Part shown: piece after piece, positions 8,159 to 18,583 of the stretch
Layout: each line of letters starts with the position of its first letter
How positions within the stretch are numbered: position 1 is the first letter of the stretch
The notes under the pieces: generated by a model
The model's input: the letters and a program-made list of their open reading frames with translations, nothing else
The model's database searches: none
Told to the model about the DNA's origin: nothing
NCBI GenBank assembly: GCA_020860645.1
Contig: JAJBTX010000073.1
Coordinates: 1-37,051 of the forward strand
Origin: Lachnospiraceae bacterium
Lineage (GTDB): Bacteria; Bacillota; Clostridia; Lachnospirales; Lachnospiraceae
Direction: 5' to 3'
Length of the DNA stretch: 37,051 nt
Program-made: the position numbers and the translations under genes

Positions 8159-8187
8159 TGTCATTATACATGCCGCAGCACGCTTTA

Positions 8188-10452
8188 TCACATCACTTTC
8201 CCCAGCACCTCCGACACCCGGTGCACCGGGATGATCGTCAGGCTGTCCTTCACTTCCTGCGCCACCTCGTCGAGGTCGTCTTCATTTTCCCGCGGGATAT
8301 AGACTGTGGTGACACCCGCTCTCTGGGCCGCCATCAGCTTTTCCGGCAGTCCGCCGATCGGCATCACAAAGCCGCGCAGAGACACCTCGCCGGTCATCGC
8401 GACGTCCGGCGAGACCGCTTTTCCGTTCACCAGCGAGGCGATCGCCGTGGTCAGCGTGATACCGGCGGAAGGACCGTCCTTCGGCACCGCGCCCGCGGGC
8501 ACATGAATGTGCAGGTCATTTTTCTCAAAGAGCTCCGCCTTATCAGGATACATGCTCTTCACGAGGCTGACCGCGATCTGAACCGACTCCTTCATGACAT
8601 CGCCGAGCTGTCCGGTGATTACCGTCTTTCCCTCTCCCTTGGTAAACAGAGCCTCGATAAAGAGGATGTCCCCGCCCGCGCTGGTCCAGGCAAGGCCGGT
8701 CACCACGCCGGGCTGCTTCTCCTCCAGACGGCGGTCGTGCGGAATCGGCTTCTGATCCAGGAATTCGCGCAGCCGCTTCGGGCTGACGGAAACGCTCTTA
8801 TTTTCCCCCTTTACCAGGCGGACGGCCGCCACACGGCAGAGCGTGTCGAGCTGCTTCTTCAGGCCGCGCACACCGGCCTCCATCGTATAATCGGAGATGA
8901 TCGTGCGCAGCGCGACGTCGGAAATGCGCAGGCTCTGCGCTTTGATCCCCATATCCTTCATCGAGCGCGGAAGCAGGTGCTTCTTCGCGATCTGGAACTT
9001 GTCCGTCGCCGTATAACCCGGGAACTGGATGACCTCCATGCGGTTCAGCAGCGGCTCCGGGATCGTGTCAGTGGTATTCGCCGTACAGACGAACAGTACA
9101 TCGGAGAGGTCATAGGGCACATTCATATAATGATCGGTAAAAGTATTATTCTGCTCCGGGTCGAGCACCTCCAGCAGCGCACTCGAGGGGTCGCCGCCGT
9201 AGTCCCGCACCAGCTTGTCTACCTCGTCCAGCACCATGACCGGATTCGACGTGCCGCTGCGCTTAATGCCCTCCATAATCCGGCCCGGCATCGCGCCGAT
9301 ATAGGTGCGGCGATGGCCGCGAATCTCCGCCTCGTCGCGCACGCCGCCCAAGCTCACGCGCACATAGCTCCTGCCCAGCGCTCTGGCGATGCTCTGCCCG
9401 ATGCTCGTCTTGCCGGTGCCGGGCGCGCCGACGAAGAGCAGGATCGATCCCGCCTGCTTCCGGTTCAGCGTCATGACCGCGAGCTGCTGGATAATCCGCT
9501 TCTTGACCTTTTTCAGGCCAAAGTGATCCTCATCGAGGATCCGCTCCGCCTCCTTCAGATCGACCGGCGGTATCTCCTCCTTCTTCCAGGAGAGCGAAGT
9601 CACAAAGTCAAGATAGTCATACAGCATGCCATACTCGTGACTGTTCTGCCCCTCCTGCTTCATGCGGTTCAGCACCTTCATCGCCTCGGCGCGCGCCGTA
9701 TCGTTCATCTGGGATTTCTCGATCTTCTGCTCGAACTTTCTCACATCGGAAATGCTCTCCGGGTGCATCTCATCGAGCTGCTTCTGCAGGAACTCAATCT
9801 GCTTGCGAATCGCCTGCTCCCGGTAGATCTGCTCGTTGGAGCTCGCCTGCGCGTCCGCGGCCTCCTTCTTCACCTTCTCCATCTCCAGATACTCATAGAT
9901 CGCCTTCTCCATGCGCGTGGTGCGCTCCGAGATGGTGTCTGCCGCCAGAATCGCGTATTTCTCCTCATTGGAATTGCCCAGCATAAAGGACAGCGTCGCA
10001 GTCATTTCTCCCAGCGAATCCCACTGCATCACGTAATTGCGGGCGAGCAGCCCAAACTGGGTCTTCTGGATATGATTCATGAAAGCCGTCTTCGCCGCCT
10101 CAAAATGCTTACCGATCTCCTCCGGCGTCATATCCTCCACATCCTGCCGCTCCGAGAGCGTCACCACAATGCGCTCTCCCACCGTCGCGATCGTATCAAT
10201 ATTGACGCGGCTGCCTGTCAGGACCTTTACATTGCCCTCCTTGTCAACGGCCTCGATCTTTCCGGTGATGCCGATCGGATAAAAGTCGTCCGCCCGCATC
10301 TCCTCACGGGACTTGTCCTCCTTCAGCATCAGAAAGACGACCTCTTCGCCGGGCTGCGCCGGCCGCTCCGTAATCTTCTGAAAATAATTATTCTGAAAAT
10401 ACAGGTAAATATCCGGGACAATCACTATATTGTAATAAGGAACTGTAATCAT
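8188..10452 (-). CDS. lon: ATP-dependent protease La (Lon)
   Basis: GAPGTGKTSIGQSIARALGRSYVRVSLGGVRDEAEIRGHRRTYIGAMPGRI; catalytic region KDGPSAG. Confidence 0.97.
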   Translation of the reverse strand: MITVPYYNIVIVPDIYLYFQNNYFQKITERPAQPGEEVVFLMLKEDKSREEMRADDFYPIGITGKIEAVDKEGNVKVLTGSRVNIDTIATVGERIVVTLSERQDVEDMTPEEIGKHFEAAKTAFMNHIQKTQFGLLARNYVMQWDSLGEMTATLSFMLGNSNEEKYAILAADTISERTTRMEKAIYEYLEMEKVKKEAADAQASSNEQIYREQAIRKQIEFLQKQLDEMHPESISDVRKFEQKIEKSQMNDTARAEAMKVLNRMKQEGQNSHEYGMLYDYLDFVTSLSWKKEEIPPVDLKEAERILDEDHFGLKKVKKRIIQQLAVMTLNRKQAGSILLFVGAPGTGKTSIGQSIARALGRSYVRVSLGGVRDEAEIRGHRRTYIGAMPGRIMEGIKRSGTSNPVMVLDEVDKLVRDYGGDPSSALLEVLDPEQNNTFTDHYMNVPYDLSDVLFVCTANTTDTIPEPLLNRMEVIQFPGYTATDKFQIAKKHLLPRSMKDMGIKAQSLRISDVALRTIISDYTMEAGVRGLKKQLDTLCRVAAVRLVKGENKSVSVSPKRLREFLDQKPIPHDRRLEEKQPGVVTGLAWTSAGGDILFIEALFTKGEGKTVITGQLGDVMKESVQIAVSLVKSMYPDKAELFEKNDLHIHVPAGAVPKDGPSAGITLTTAIASLVNGKAVSPDVAMTGEVSLRGFVMPIGGLPEKLMAAQRAGVTTVYIPRENEDDLDEVAQEVKDSLTIIPVHRVSEVLGKVM

Positions 10453-10487
10453 GGGAATCCTCCTCTTTTGTAAGTTCTGTTATACGC

Positions 10488-10516
10488 AATATAGCACATT
10501 TACTAGCACTCGTCAA
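10488..10516 (-). promoter_or_regulatory. lon promoter TTGACG-N17-TATATT, with the -35 inside the CIRCE spacer
   Basis: Minus-strand hexamers at 10511-10516 and 10488-10493. Confidence 0.65.
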
Positions 10517-10533
10517 GTGTGAGTGCTAGTAAA
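10499..10533. promoter_or_regulatory. CIRCE operator (HrcA binding site)
   Basis: TTTACTAGCACTC-N9-GAGTGCTAGTAAA: perfect 13-bp inverted repeat, canonical 9-nt spacer and core. Confidence 0.92.
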
Positions 10534-10548
10534 TTATGGGTGATTTTT

Positions 10549-12383
<1,835 letters not shown>

Positions 12384-12413
12384 TCAATCTTTATGGTATG
12401 CAGTCTCCATTCA

Positions 12414-14744
12414 TCAGGAACGAAACCTGTCCGCCAGCAAGGACAGATAGCGGAATACCGGTTCCGTCGCGATGGAGAACAGGACAAAGAGCATGATACA
12501 CTTCACCGACATGCCGCTCAGAGAGAAAAGCTCCGGCAGATAAAAGCTGCACAGCAGCAGTCCCGCGATGGATCCAATGAATATGACCCACTGCCGACGG
12601 GAAGGCGGACTGATCGTTCTGTACAGGATCATGAATCCGACGATTGCGAGCAGCATCGTCGCGGCGGTGGAGATATCGTCCGAGGCTACGCCGAAGGTAT
12701 CGCCGAACACCACGAGCGCGGCCACAGCGAGCGTATCCGTAATCGCTGCGGGAAGCGCCTTCGCAAAAACATTTTTCATAAAATTCCCGCGGATGCGTTC
12801 CTTATTCGGCTCCATCGCAAGGAAGAAACCGGGACCCCCAATCGTAAACGTACTGATCAGAGAAATCTGCGCGGGCTCCAGCGGATAGGTGTAGACCGTA
12901 ATCAACGAGAACAGGGAAAGCAGCAGGGAAAAAATATTTTTGACGAGAAACAGCCCCGCAGAGCGCTGAATATTATTGACTACACGTCGGCCTTCCAGCA
13001 CGACCTGCGGCATACGGGAAAAATCGGAATCCAGCAGCACAAGCTGGGCCGCCTGCGCGGCGGCGTCGCTGCCGGAGGCCATCGCCACGCTGCAGTCCGC
13101 GTCCTTCAGCGCCAGCACGTCGTTGACACCGTCCCCCGTCATGGCGACCGTATGTCCCTGATGCTGCAGCGCGCGGATCATCTGCCGCTTCTGCTCCGGC
13201 GTGACCCTCCCAAAGACCGTGTATTCCTGCATGGCCGCCTCAATCTCCCGCTCTGTCTTCAATGTCGTCGCGTCGACATAGCGCTCCGCGCCGCGGATCT
13301 TCGCCTCCTTCGCCGCCTCAGAAACCGTACGCGGCGTATCGCCGGAGATCACCTTGATCTTCACGCCCTGCTCCTCGAAGTAAGAGAAAGTCTCCGCCGC
13401 CGTCCTCCGCACCGGATTGGACAGCAGGATAAAGCCGAGCGGCGTCGCTGCTTCCGTAAGCACCCTGCCATCCGGCTCCGACGGATAAGACGCCAAGACC
13501 AGCACGCGGTATCCGCGCCCCGCATAGCTCTCCACCGTATCCATTACTTTTACAAAGCCATCCCGCAGCACAAACTCCGGCGCGCCCAGCACATAAGAAC
13601 CCTCCTCAAAGGCCACAGCGCTGTACTTGTAGACAGGGGAAAAGGGAATGACGGTCCTCACATGCAGGCCTGACCCCTCCCGGAAATACGCTTTCAGCGC
13701 CTGCATGGTGGCGTTGTCACTGCTCATGGCAGCTGCAAAATCCCCCAGAATCCCGGAGAGCTCCGACAGCCTGTCCGGGCTGTAACCCTCCGCCGGAATC
13801 AGATCGCGTACCTCCATGGTGCTCTCCGTGATGGTTCCGGTCTTGTCCACACACAGGACGTCGACCCGCGCCAGGGTCTCGATGCTCTTCATGTCATGCA
13901 GCAGCACCTTTTTGCGGGCCAGACGCATGGAACTGACCACCAGCGTGACGCTCGTCAGCAGGTACAGGCCCTCGGGGATCATCCCGATCAGCGCCGCCAC
14001 CATGGAGGTCACACTGTCCGCAAGCGTCTCCTGATTGACATAATAGCCCTGCAGGAAAAGCGCAATGCCGATAGGAATCAACGCAACGCCCACGAATTTC
14101 AGGATGCCGTCCAGGGAGCGCAGCATCTGCGACTGTTCCTTCACATTCATGGACTGCGCCTCGCGCGTCAGCTTTGAAATATAAGAGTCCTCGCCCACGG
14201 CTGTCAGCCGGGCGCGGCACTCTCCGGCCACGACGAAACTGCCTGAGATCAGCTCGTCCCCCGGTCTTTTCGCGATATCATCCGACTCGCCGGTCAGCAG
14301 CGCCTCATTGACCTGGACTTCCCCCTCCGTCACTATGGCGTCCGCGCAGATCTGGTTTCCCGCCTTCAGAATCATGATATCGCCGCGCCGCAGCTCATCG
14401 ACGGGAATCACGATCGTCTCCCCGCCGCGCTCGACGGTCGCCCGCACCGCGCCCAGCATATTCATCTCATCCAGAACCTTCTTCGCGCGAAGCTCCTGGA
14501 TGATACCGATCAGTGTATTGACAATAATAATGGGCAGGAAGGTAAGGCTCCGGAATGCCCCGACCAGGCACAGGAGCAGCGCCAGAAAGGCAAAAATGAA
14601 GTTAAAATACGTGCAGACATTCTCCCGGACAATATCCCCGACTGTCTTCGTACCTGAGGTCTCCTGCCGTCTTTCAGAACCCGTTTCCCGGCGCTTCTTC
14701 GTATTCTGCTTTTTCCTTCTCATTGGCAATGTGGTAGCGGCCAT
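12414..14744 (-). CDS. Cation-translocating P-type ATPase, CtpE-like
   Basis: Phosphorylation motif CVDKTGTITE; LTGESD; MTGDGVNDVLALKDADCSVAMASGSDA; M4 motif MIPEGLYLLTSV. Start chosen at MAATTLP. Confidence 0.9.
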   Translation of the reverse strand: MAATTLPMRRKKQNTKKRRETGSERRQETSGTKTVGDIVRENVCTYFNFIFAFLALLLCLVGAFRSLTFLPIIIVNTLIGIIQELRAKKVLDEMNMLGAVRATVERGGETIVIPVDELRRGDIMILKAGNQICADAIVTEGEVQVNEALLTGESDDIAKRPGDELISGSFVVAGECRARLTAVGEDSYISKLTREAQSMNVKEQSQMLRSLDGILKFVGVALIPIGIALFLQGYYVNQETLADSVTSMVAALIGMIPEGLYLLTSVTLVVSSMRLARKKVLLHDMKSIETLARVDVLCVDKTGTITESTMEVRDLIPAEGYSPDRLSELSGILGDFAAAMSSDNATMQALKAYFREGSGLHVRTVIPFSPVYKYSAVAFEEGSYVLGAPEFVLRDGFVKVMDTVESYAGRGYRVLVLASYPSEPDGRVLTEAATPLGFILLSNPVRRTAAETFSYFEEQGVKIKVISGDTPRTVSEAAKEAKIRGAERYVDATTLKTEREIEAAMQEYTVFGRVTPEQKRQMIRALQHQGHTVAMTGDGVNDVLALKDADCSVAMASGSDAAAQAAQLVLLDSDFSRMPQVVLEGRRVVNNIQRSAGLFLVKNIFSLLLSLFSLITVYTYPLEPAQISLISTFTIGGPGFFLAMEPNKERIRGNFMKNVFAKALPAAITDTLAVAALVVFGDTFGVASDDISTAATMLLAIVGFMILYRTISPPSRRQWVIFIGSIAGLLLCSFYLPELFSLSGMSVKCIMLFVLFSIATEPVFRYLSLLADRFRS

Positions 14745-14842
14745 GCGCAATTCTCCTCGTATCCTGCAAAATCTGCCGTCTTTATACGGATTATAGCATA
14801 TCCCCGGCGACATGAATCTAAATATTCTCTAAAAAATCGACA

Positions 14843-16114
14843 TCAGGATCCGAAAACGCGGTCGAGCACATCAGCCAGCGGCTCCATCGTGTTCATCACC
14901 TCCTCCAGCGTATTGGTCTGCGCCCCCGCCTCGATCAGCAGCGCCTTGTCGGACAGATGCAGATTGTAGCGCAGACTCTTGAGGTAAATATTCCGGGAAA
15001 GTCCCGGATAATACTGTTCACACTGGAGCTTAAGCTGCAGTGTCAGCGCCAGATTGTCCTCGATATACGGATTATAGAGGTAGTCGATATTTCCGTTTTT
15101 TGTCCGGCTTAAGCCATTGAAAAACATAAAGCGCGCTACAGTTTTCCCGTCTATTTCGGTCACAAGGCGCGTGCCCTCGTCGACGCCGTCCCGGTGCAGG
15201 TCGATGACCGCCTGGATCGATGGATAGGCCTCCAGAATTTCGCTGATCTCCTCCGCCGCGCGGCTGTAGGCCTCACTGCGGTCGAGTTCCCCGTCGATCA
15301 GATCATAGACGCTCGTCACATGCATGACACGATAACCCTTCTCCTCGAGCAGTTCTGTCAGATAAGCCCCGACTCCCACGATCGTCGTAGAATTGTCGCC
15401 CGGAACGGAATCAACAAAGCCCTCCTGCGAATGCGTGTGGTAGATCAGGATCTGCGGACCGTCCACGCCTTTATCGATCGTCATATCCTTTGCGAGCAGC
15501 TTTTCCGCATTGAGATCTTCCGCCGTGACCGTCGTGTTCGACTCGACTGTATAGAAATTGCTGAGCAGATAGTCGAAATCCGACAGTTCCTCCAGGCTGT
15601 AGATCTGTCCGGTCTGCGTCGGGGCGCTCTCCTCGGTTTCTGTCGGCTGCCCTGTATCCGACAGTCCCGCGAGGGACGCATTCTCCTCCTCGACAAGCGA
15701 GGCCAGATCATACTCCTCTCCTGTTTCATTCAGTTCGTTCTCATCCTCACTGCTCCCGCTGATCAGCATCTCCCAGGTCACAGCGCTCTCAGCCGTGCCT
15801 GCATCCACCGCCGCATAGCTCAGCTTTTTCAATGGATGCAGTCCAAGCGCCCAGTCCAGATAACGTGAGAAAAGGGATACTTCATCCCGTTCCTCTCCGC
15901 TCGTATAGAAAAGCCCCGGATACAGGAGGCGCGCCGCTTCCCCGCGAAGCGCGCGCTGTACATATCCGGCTTCCTCCAGAAGCAGCGCCCCCGGATCGCA
16001 CTGCAGAAATTTCTGCCCGCCAGCGAGCAGAATATAAAAACCGGCCGCCAGGAAACAGATCCACAGCAGCCGATTGACAAGCCCTGACAGTTGTCGTCTC
16101 ATACGCATCCCCAC
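14843..16114 (-). CDS. spoIIP: Stage II sporulation protein P
   Basis: PQILIYHTHSQEGF; VIDLHRDGVDEGTRLVTEIDGKTVARFMFFNG; LLIEAGAQTNTLEEVMNT. Confidence 0.93.
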   Translation of the reverse strand: MGMRMRRQLSGLVNRLLWICFLAAGFYILLAGGQKFLQCDPGALLLEEAGYVQRALRGEAARLLYPGLFYTSGEERDEVSLFSRYLDWALGLHPLKKLSYAAVDAGTAESAVTWEMLISGSSEDENELNETGEEYDLASLVEEENASLAGLSDTGQPTETEESAPTQTGQIYSLEELSDFDYLLSNFYTVESNTTVTAEDLNAEKLLAKDMTIDKGVDGPQILIYHTHSQEGFVDSVPGDNSTTIVGVGAYLTELLEEKGYRVMHVTSVYDLIDGELDRSEAYSRAAEEISEILEAYPSIQAVIDLHRDGVDEGTRLVTEIDGKTVARFMFFNGLSRTKNGNIDYLYNPYIEDNLALTLQLKLQCEQYYPGLSRNIYLKSLRYNLHLSDKALLIEAGAQTNTLEEVMNTMEPLADVLDRVFGS

Positions 16115-16143
16115 CGCTTCATTCTATGCGTGTAGACAAAGCC

Positions 16144-17010
16144 TTATGTCCGCGGAAAGAAAGCAAGGTTCAGCGCCTCCGAGATCGTAAAGCTGAGCTG
16201 CCGGACCGTCTCGTCGATGTTTTTCGGTGTCACAAACATGCCGTTCAGATGCGGCGGCATCCGCTCACAGCTCCCCTGCGCGTCATAGATAATCGCTGCG
16301 GCTTCCACCACCGTCGGCACGCCGATCGCGATAACCGGCACGCCAAGACTCTCCTTTGTGAGACTTCCCCGGTGGTTTCCGACGCCGGAGCCCGGCTGTA
16401 TTCCGGTATCCGTCAGCTGGATCGTCCGGCTCAGACGCCGGGTACTGCGAGCCGCCAGCGCGTCGATCACGATCACGAGATCCGGCTTCGTCTGATCGAT
16501 GACGCCCTGAAGAATCTCCGAAGTCTCCATCCCTGTCTGCGCCATAACACCCGGCACGATACCGCTGATCGCGTTCACACTCTCGCCGCCCACGGCCTCC
16601 TTCCCATACTCCCGGATCAGATGCCGCGTAATCAGCAGATTGGAGACTGCCTTCGGCCCCAGCGCGTCCGGCGTCACATCACGATTTCCCAGTCCTGCCA
16701 CCAGGATCTCCCGCGCGCGGGGCTCTCCCACCAGCTCCAGCAGGCAGGAGGCCAGGCACTCCGATATCTCCCGATGATAATTCTCATCCGGCGAGGCCAT
16801 ACCCGGCGCCTCCAGCGTGAGGTAATTTCCCACCGGCTTCCCCATCTCCTTCGCGCCGCGTTCGGACTCAATCCGCACCCGCGTCACCCGGATATCCCGC
16901 TCCTTATCGTACTCTTCCTCCACGATGACGCCGTGTACCTCCGTCTCGCTCCCCTCGAAGCTCTCCCTCGCCTCCAGCGCGAGGTCGGTCCGCACCCGCA
17001 TCCGTTCCAT
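16144..17010 (-). CDS. gpr: GPR endopeptidase (spore protease)
   Basis: RTDLALEARESF; VAGLGNRDVTPDALGPKAV; GVPVIAIGVPTVVEAA; FVTPKNIDETVRQLS. Confidence 0.95.
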   Translation of the reverse strand: MERMRVRTDLALEARESFEGSETEVHGVIVEEEYDKERDIRVTRVRIESERGAKEMGKPVGNYLTLEAPGMASPDENYHREISECLASCLLELVGEPRAREILVAGLGNRDVTPDALGPKAVSNLLITRHLIREYGKEAVGGESVNAISGIVPGVMAQTGMETSEILQGVIDQTKPDLVIVIDALAARSTRRLSRTIQLTDTGIQPGSGVGNHRGSLTKESLGVPVIAIGVPTVVEAAAIIYDAQGSCERMPPHLNGMFVTPKNIDETVRQLSFTISEALNLAFFPRT

Positions 17011-17070
17011 CTGCTCACTCCCAGTACTCTTTTTTATCTTAAACTTCCCTCAAAACTTGCATTTTATGTA

Positions 17071-17099
17071 TTGACAAGGAGAGTTCTTTCACCTAAAAT
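17071..17099 (+). promoter_or_regulatory. rpsT promoter TTGACA-N17-TAAAAT
   Basis: Consensus hexamers and 17-nt spacing. Confidence 0.75.
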
Positions 17100-17196
17100 A
17101 TATCCGTGTGTTTCCATGCAAAGCTTTTCCGTGTCTCGCTTTCAGGAAGCATGTATAACAGCAGTGAGCGTTTAAAGGAATCTGGAGGTGCACGAG

Positions 17197-17463
17197 TTGG
17201 CTAATATCAAGTCTGCGAAGAAGAGAATTCTGGTCACCGAGACCAGAACTGCGAGGAACAAGGCGATCAAGTCGAAGGTAAAGACCATGGTGAAAAAGGT
17301 CTACGCCGCGATCGATGAGAAGGATCAGGAAGCCGCGAAGGCCGCTTTGAAGGAAGCGATCTCCACGCTGAACAAAGCCGGTTCCAAGGGAGTCTATCAT
17401 AAGAACACCGTTTCGAGAAAGATTTCCCGTCTGCAGAAGGCCGTCAATGAGATGGCTTCATAG
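17197..17463 (+). CDS. rpsT: 30S ribosomal protein S20 (TTG start)
   Basis: (M)ANIKSAKKRILVTETRTARNKAIKSKVKT; GGAGGT 7 nt upstream of TTG. Confidence 0.95.
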   Translation: MANIKSAKKRILVTETRTARNKAIKSKVKTMVKKVYAAIDEKDQEAAKAALKEAISTLNKAGSKGVYHKNTVSRKISRLQKAVNEMAS

Positions 17464-17480
17464 AGAATAAAACAGCGAAA

Positions 17481-17516
17481 AGAAGGTCGGTACCGTCATG
17501 CCGACCTTCTTTTTTA
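17481..17516 (+). terminator. rpsT terminator
   Basis: agaaggtcgg-N10-ccgaccttct followed by a T run. Confidence 0.9.
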
Positions 17517-17541
17517 TTGCGCGGAGCAATCAACTTTTATA

Positions 17542-18519
17542 TTACCCACTATACTTCACGATCAGCATCTCCACCCCGACCTGGTCCGCAAGCTGCCCCG
17601 TCTTGATAAGCTCATCTGTCTTCACACAGTCCTCCACGATGCCGCGAAGCCCCGCGCTGGTAAAACCGCGCGCCTGCGCCTGCGCTTCGCCAAGGCGGAA
17701 GGCGGGTATCCCCGTCTGCTTTGCGAGCGCCGCGCGATCCAGACCCCTGCCGGACAGCTCCTTCAAAAGCAGCAGGCCGTTGAACTGCCGGGTGACAAGG
17801 GCGAGAATCTTGACCGGCGCCTCTTTCATCAGCAGCAGATCCGCGTAGAGGGAAAGCGCCTGCGCCTGTTTCTTCTGGGCGACGGCGCGCACCATGTCAA
17901 AGATGCGGTCCTCCGTCTGCTCCGTACAGATCGCCTCCACGTCCTGCGGCAGGATCTCCTCTCGCCCCATCGTATAGCTCAGAAGCTTCTCCAGTTCCTG
18001 CTCGATGTTCTGCATATCCGTACCGCTGCGCGCAAGGAAAGCGCGCAGCGCTTCCTCCGTGATCTGTTTTCCCTCCCTTTTAAGCGTGCCGAGTATCCAG
18101 CGCGTGAGCGTTCGCTCATCCTGGCGCTGAAATTCTACGACTCTGCCATGCTTTTTGATCTCCTTGTAAAGCCGGTTTCGCTTGTCCACCTCCGACTCGG
18201 TCAGGATGAGGCAGGTGCTCTGTGGGATTTCCGCCACATAATCGGCCAGCTCCGGGCAGGCATTCTTCACGAAACCGCTGTCGTTCAGCAGAATCACGCG
18301 CCGATCGGCGAAGAAGGGCAGCGTCTCCGCAAGGTCGATGACCTCATTGGGATTGATCTTCCGTCCCTCGAACACCGTCACATTCATCGTGTCGTCCGGC
18401 GCCGCCAGCGCGTCGCGCAGCCGCCTCCGGTACTGATTGCGCAGATAGAGTTCCTCCCCGGTGAGCAGATAAATATTCTTAAAATGTTTATTTTTGATAT
18501 CTTCCATCAGCATTTTCAT
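17542..18519 (-). CDS. holA: DNA polymerase III subunit delta
   Basis: NIYLLTGEELYLRNQYRRRLRDAL; LPFFADRRVILLNDSGF; domain layout of HolA. Confidence 0.93.
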   Translation of the reverse strand: MKMLMEDIKNKHFKNIYLLTGEELYLRNQYRRRLRDALAAPDDTMNVTVFEGRKINPNEVIDLAETLPFFADRRVILLNDSGFVKNACPELADYVAEIPQSTCLILTESEVDKRNRLYKEIKKHGRVVEFQRQDERTLTRWILGTLKREGKQITEEALRAFLARSGTDMQNIEQELEKLLSYTMGREEILPQDVEAICTEQTEDRIFDMVRAVAQKKQAQALSLYADLLLMKEAPVKILALVTRQFNGLLLLKELSGRGLDRAALAKQTGIPAFRLGEAQAQARGFTSAGLRGIVEDCVKTDELIKTGQLADQVGVEMLIVKYSG

Positions 18520-18583
18520 AGCTGTAGTATACCATGTCGAAGGGATTCTTACAAACAGCTTTTCTGAGGGCTGCTCCGCCGCG

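Noticed and set aside
8170-10473. 767-aa + strand ORF antisense to lon
   Set aside because: Exactly opposes lon; His/Arg/Leu-rich composition typical of antisense frames in GC-biased genes; no recognisable domain.
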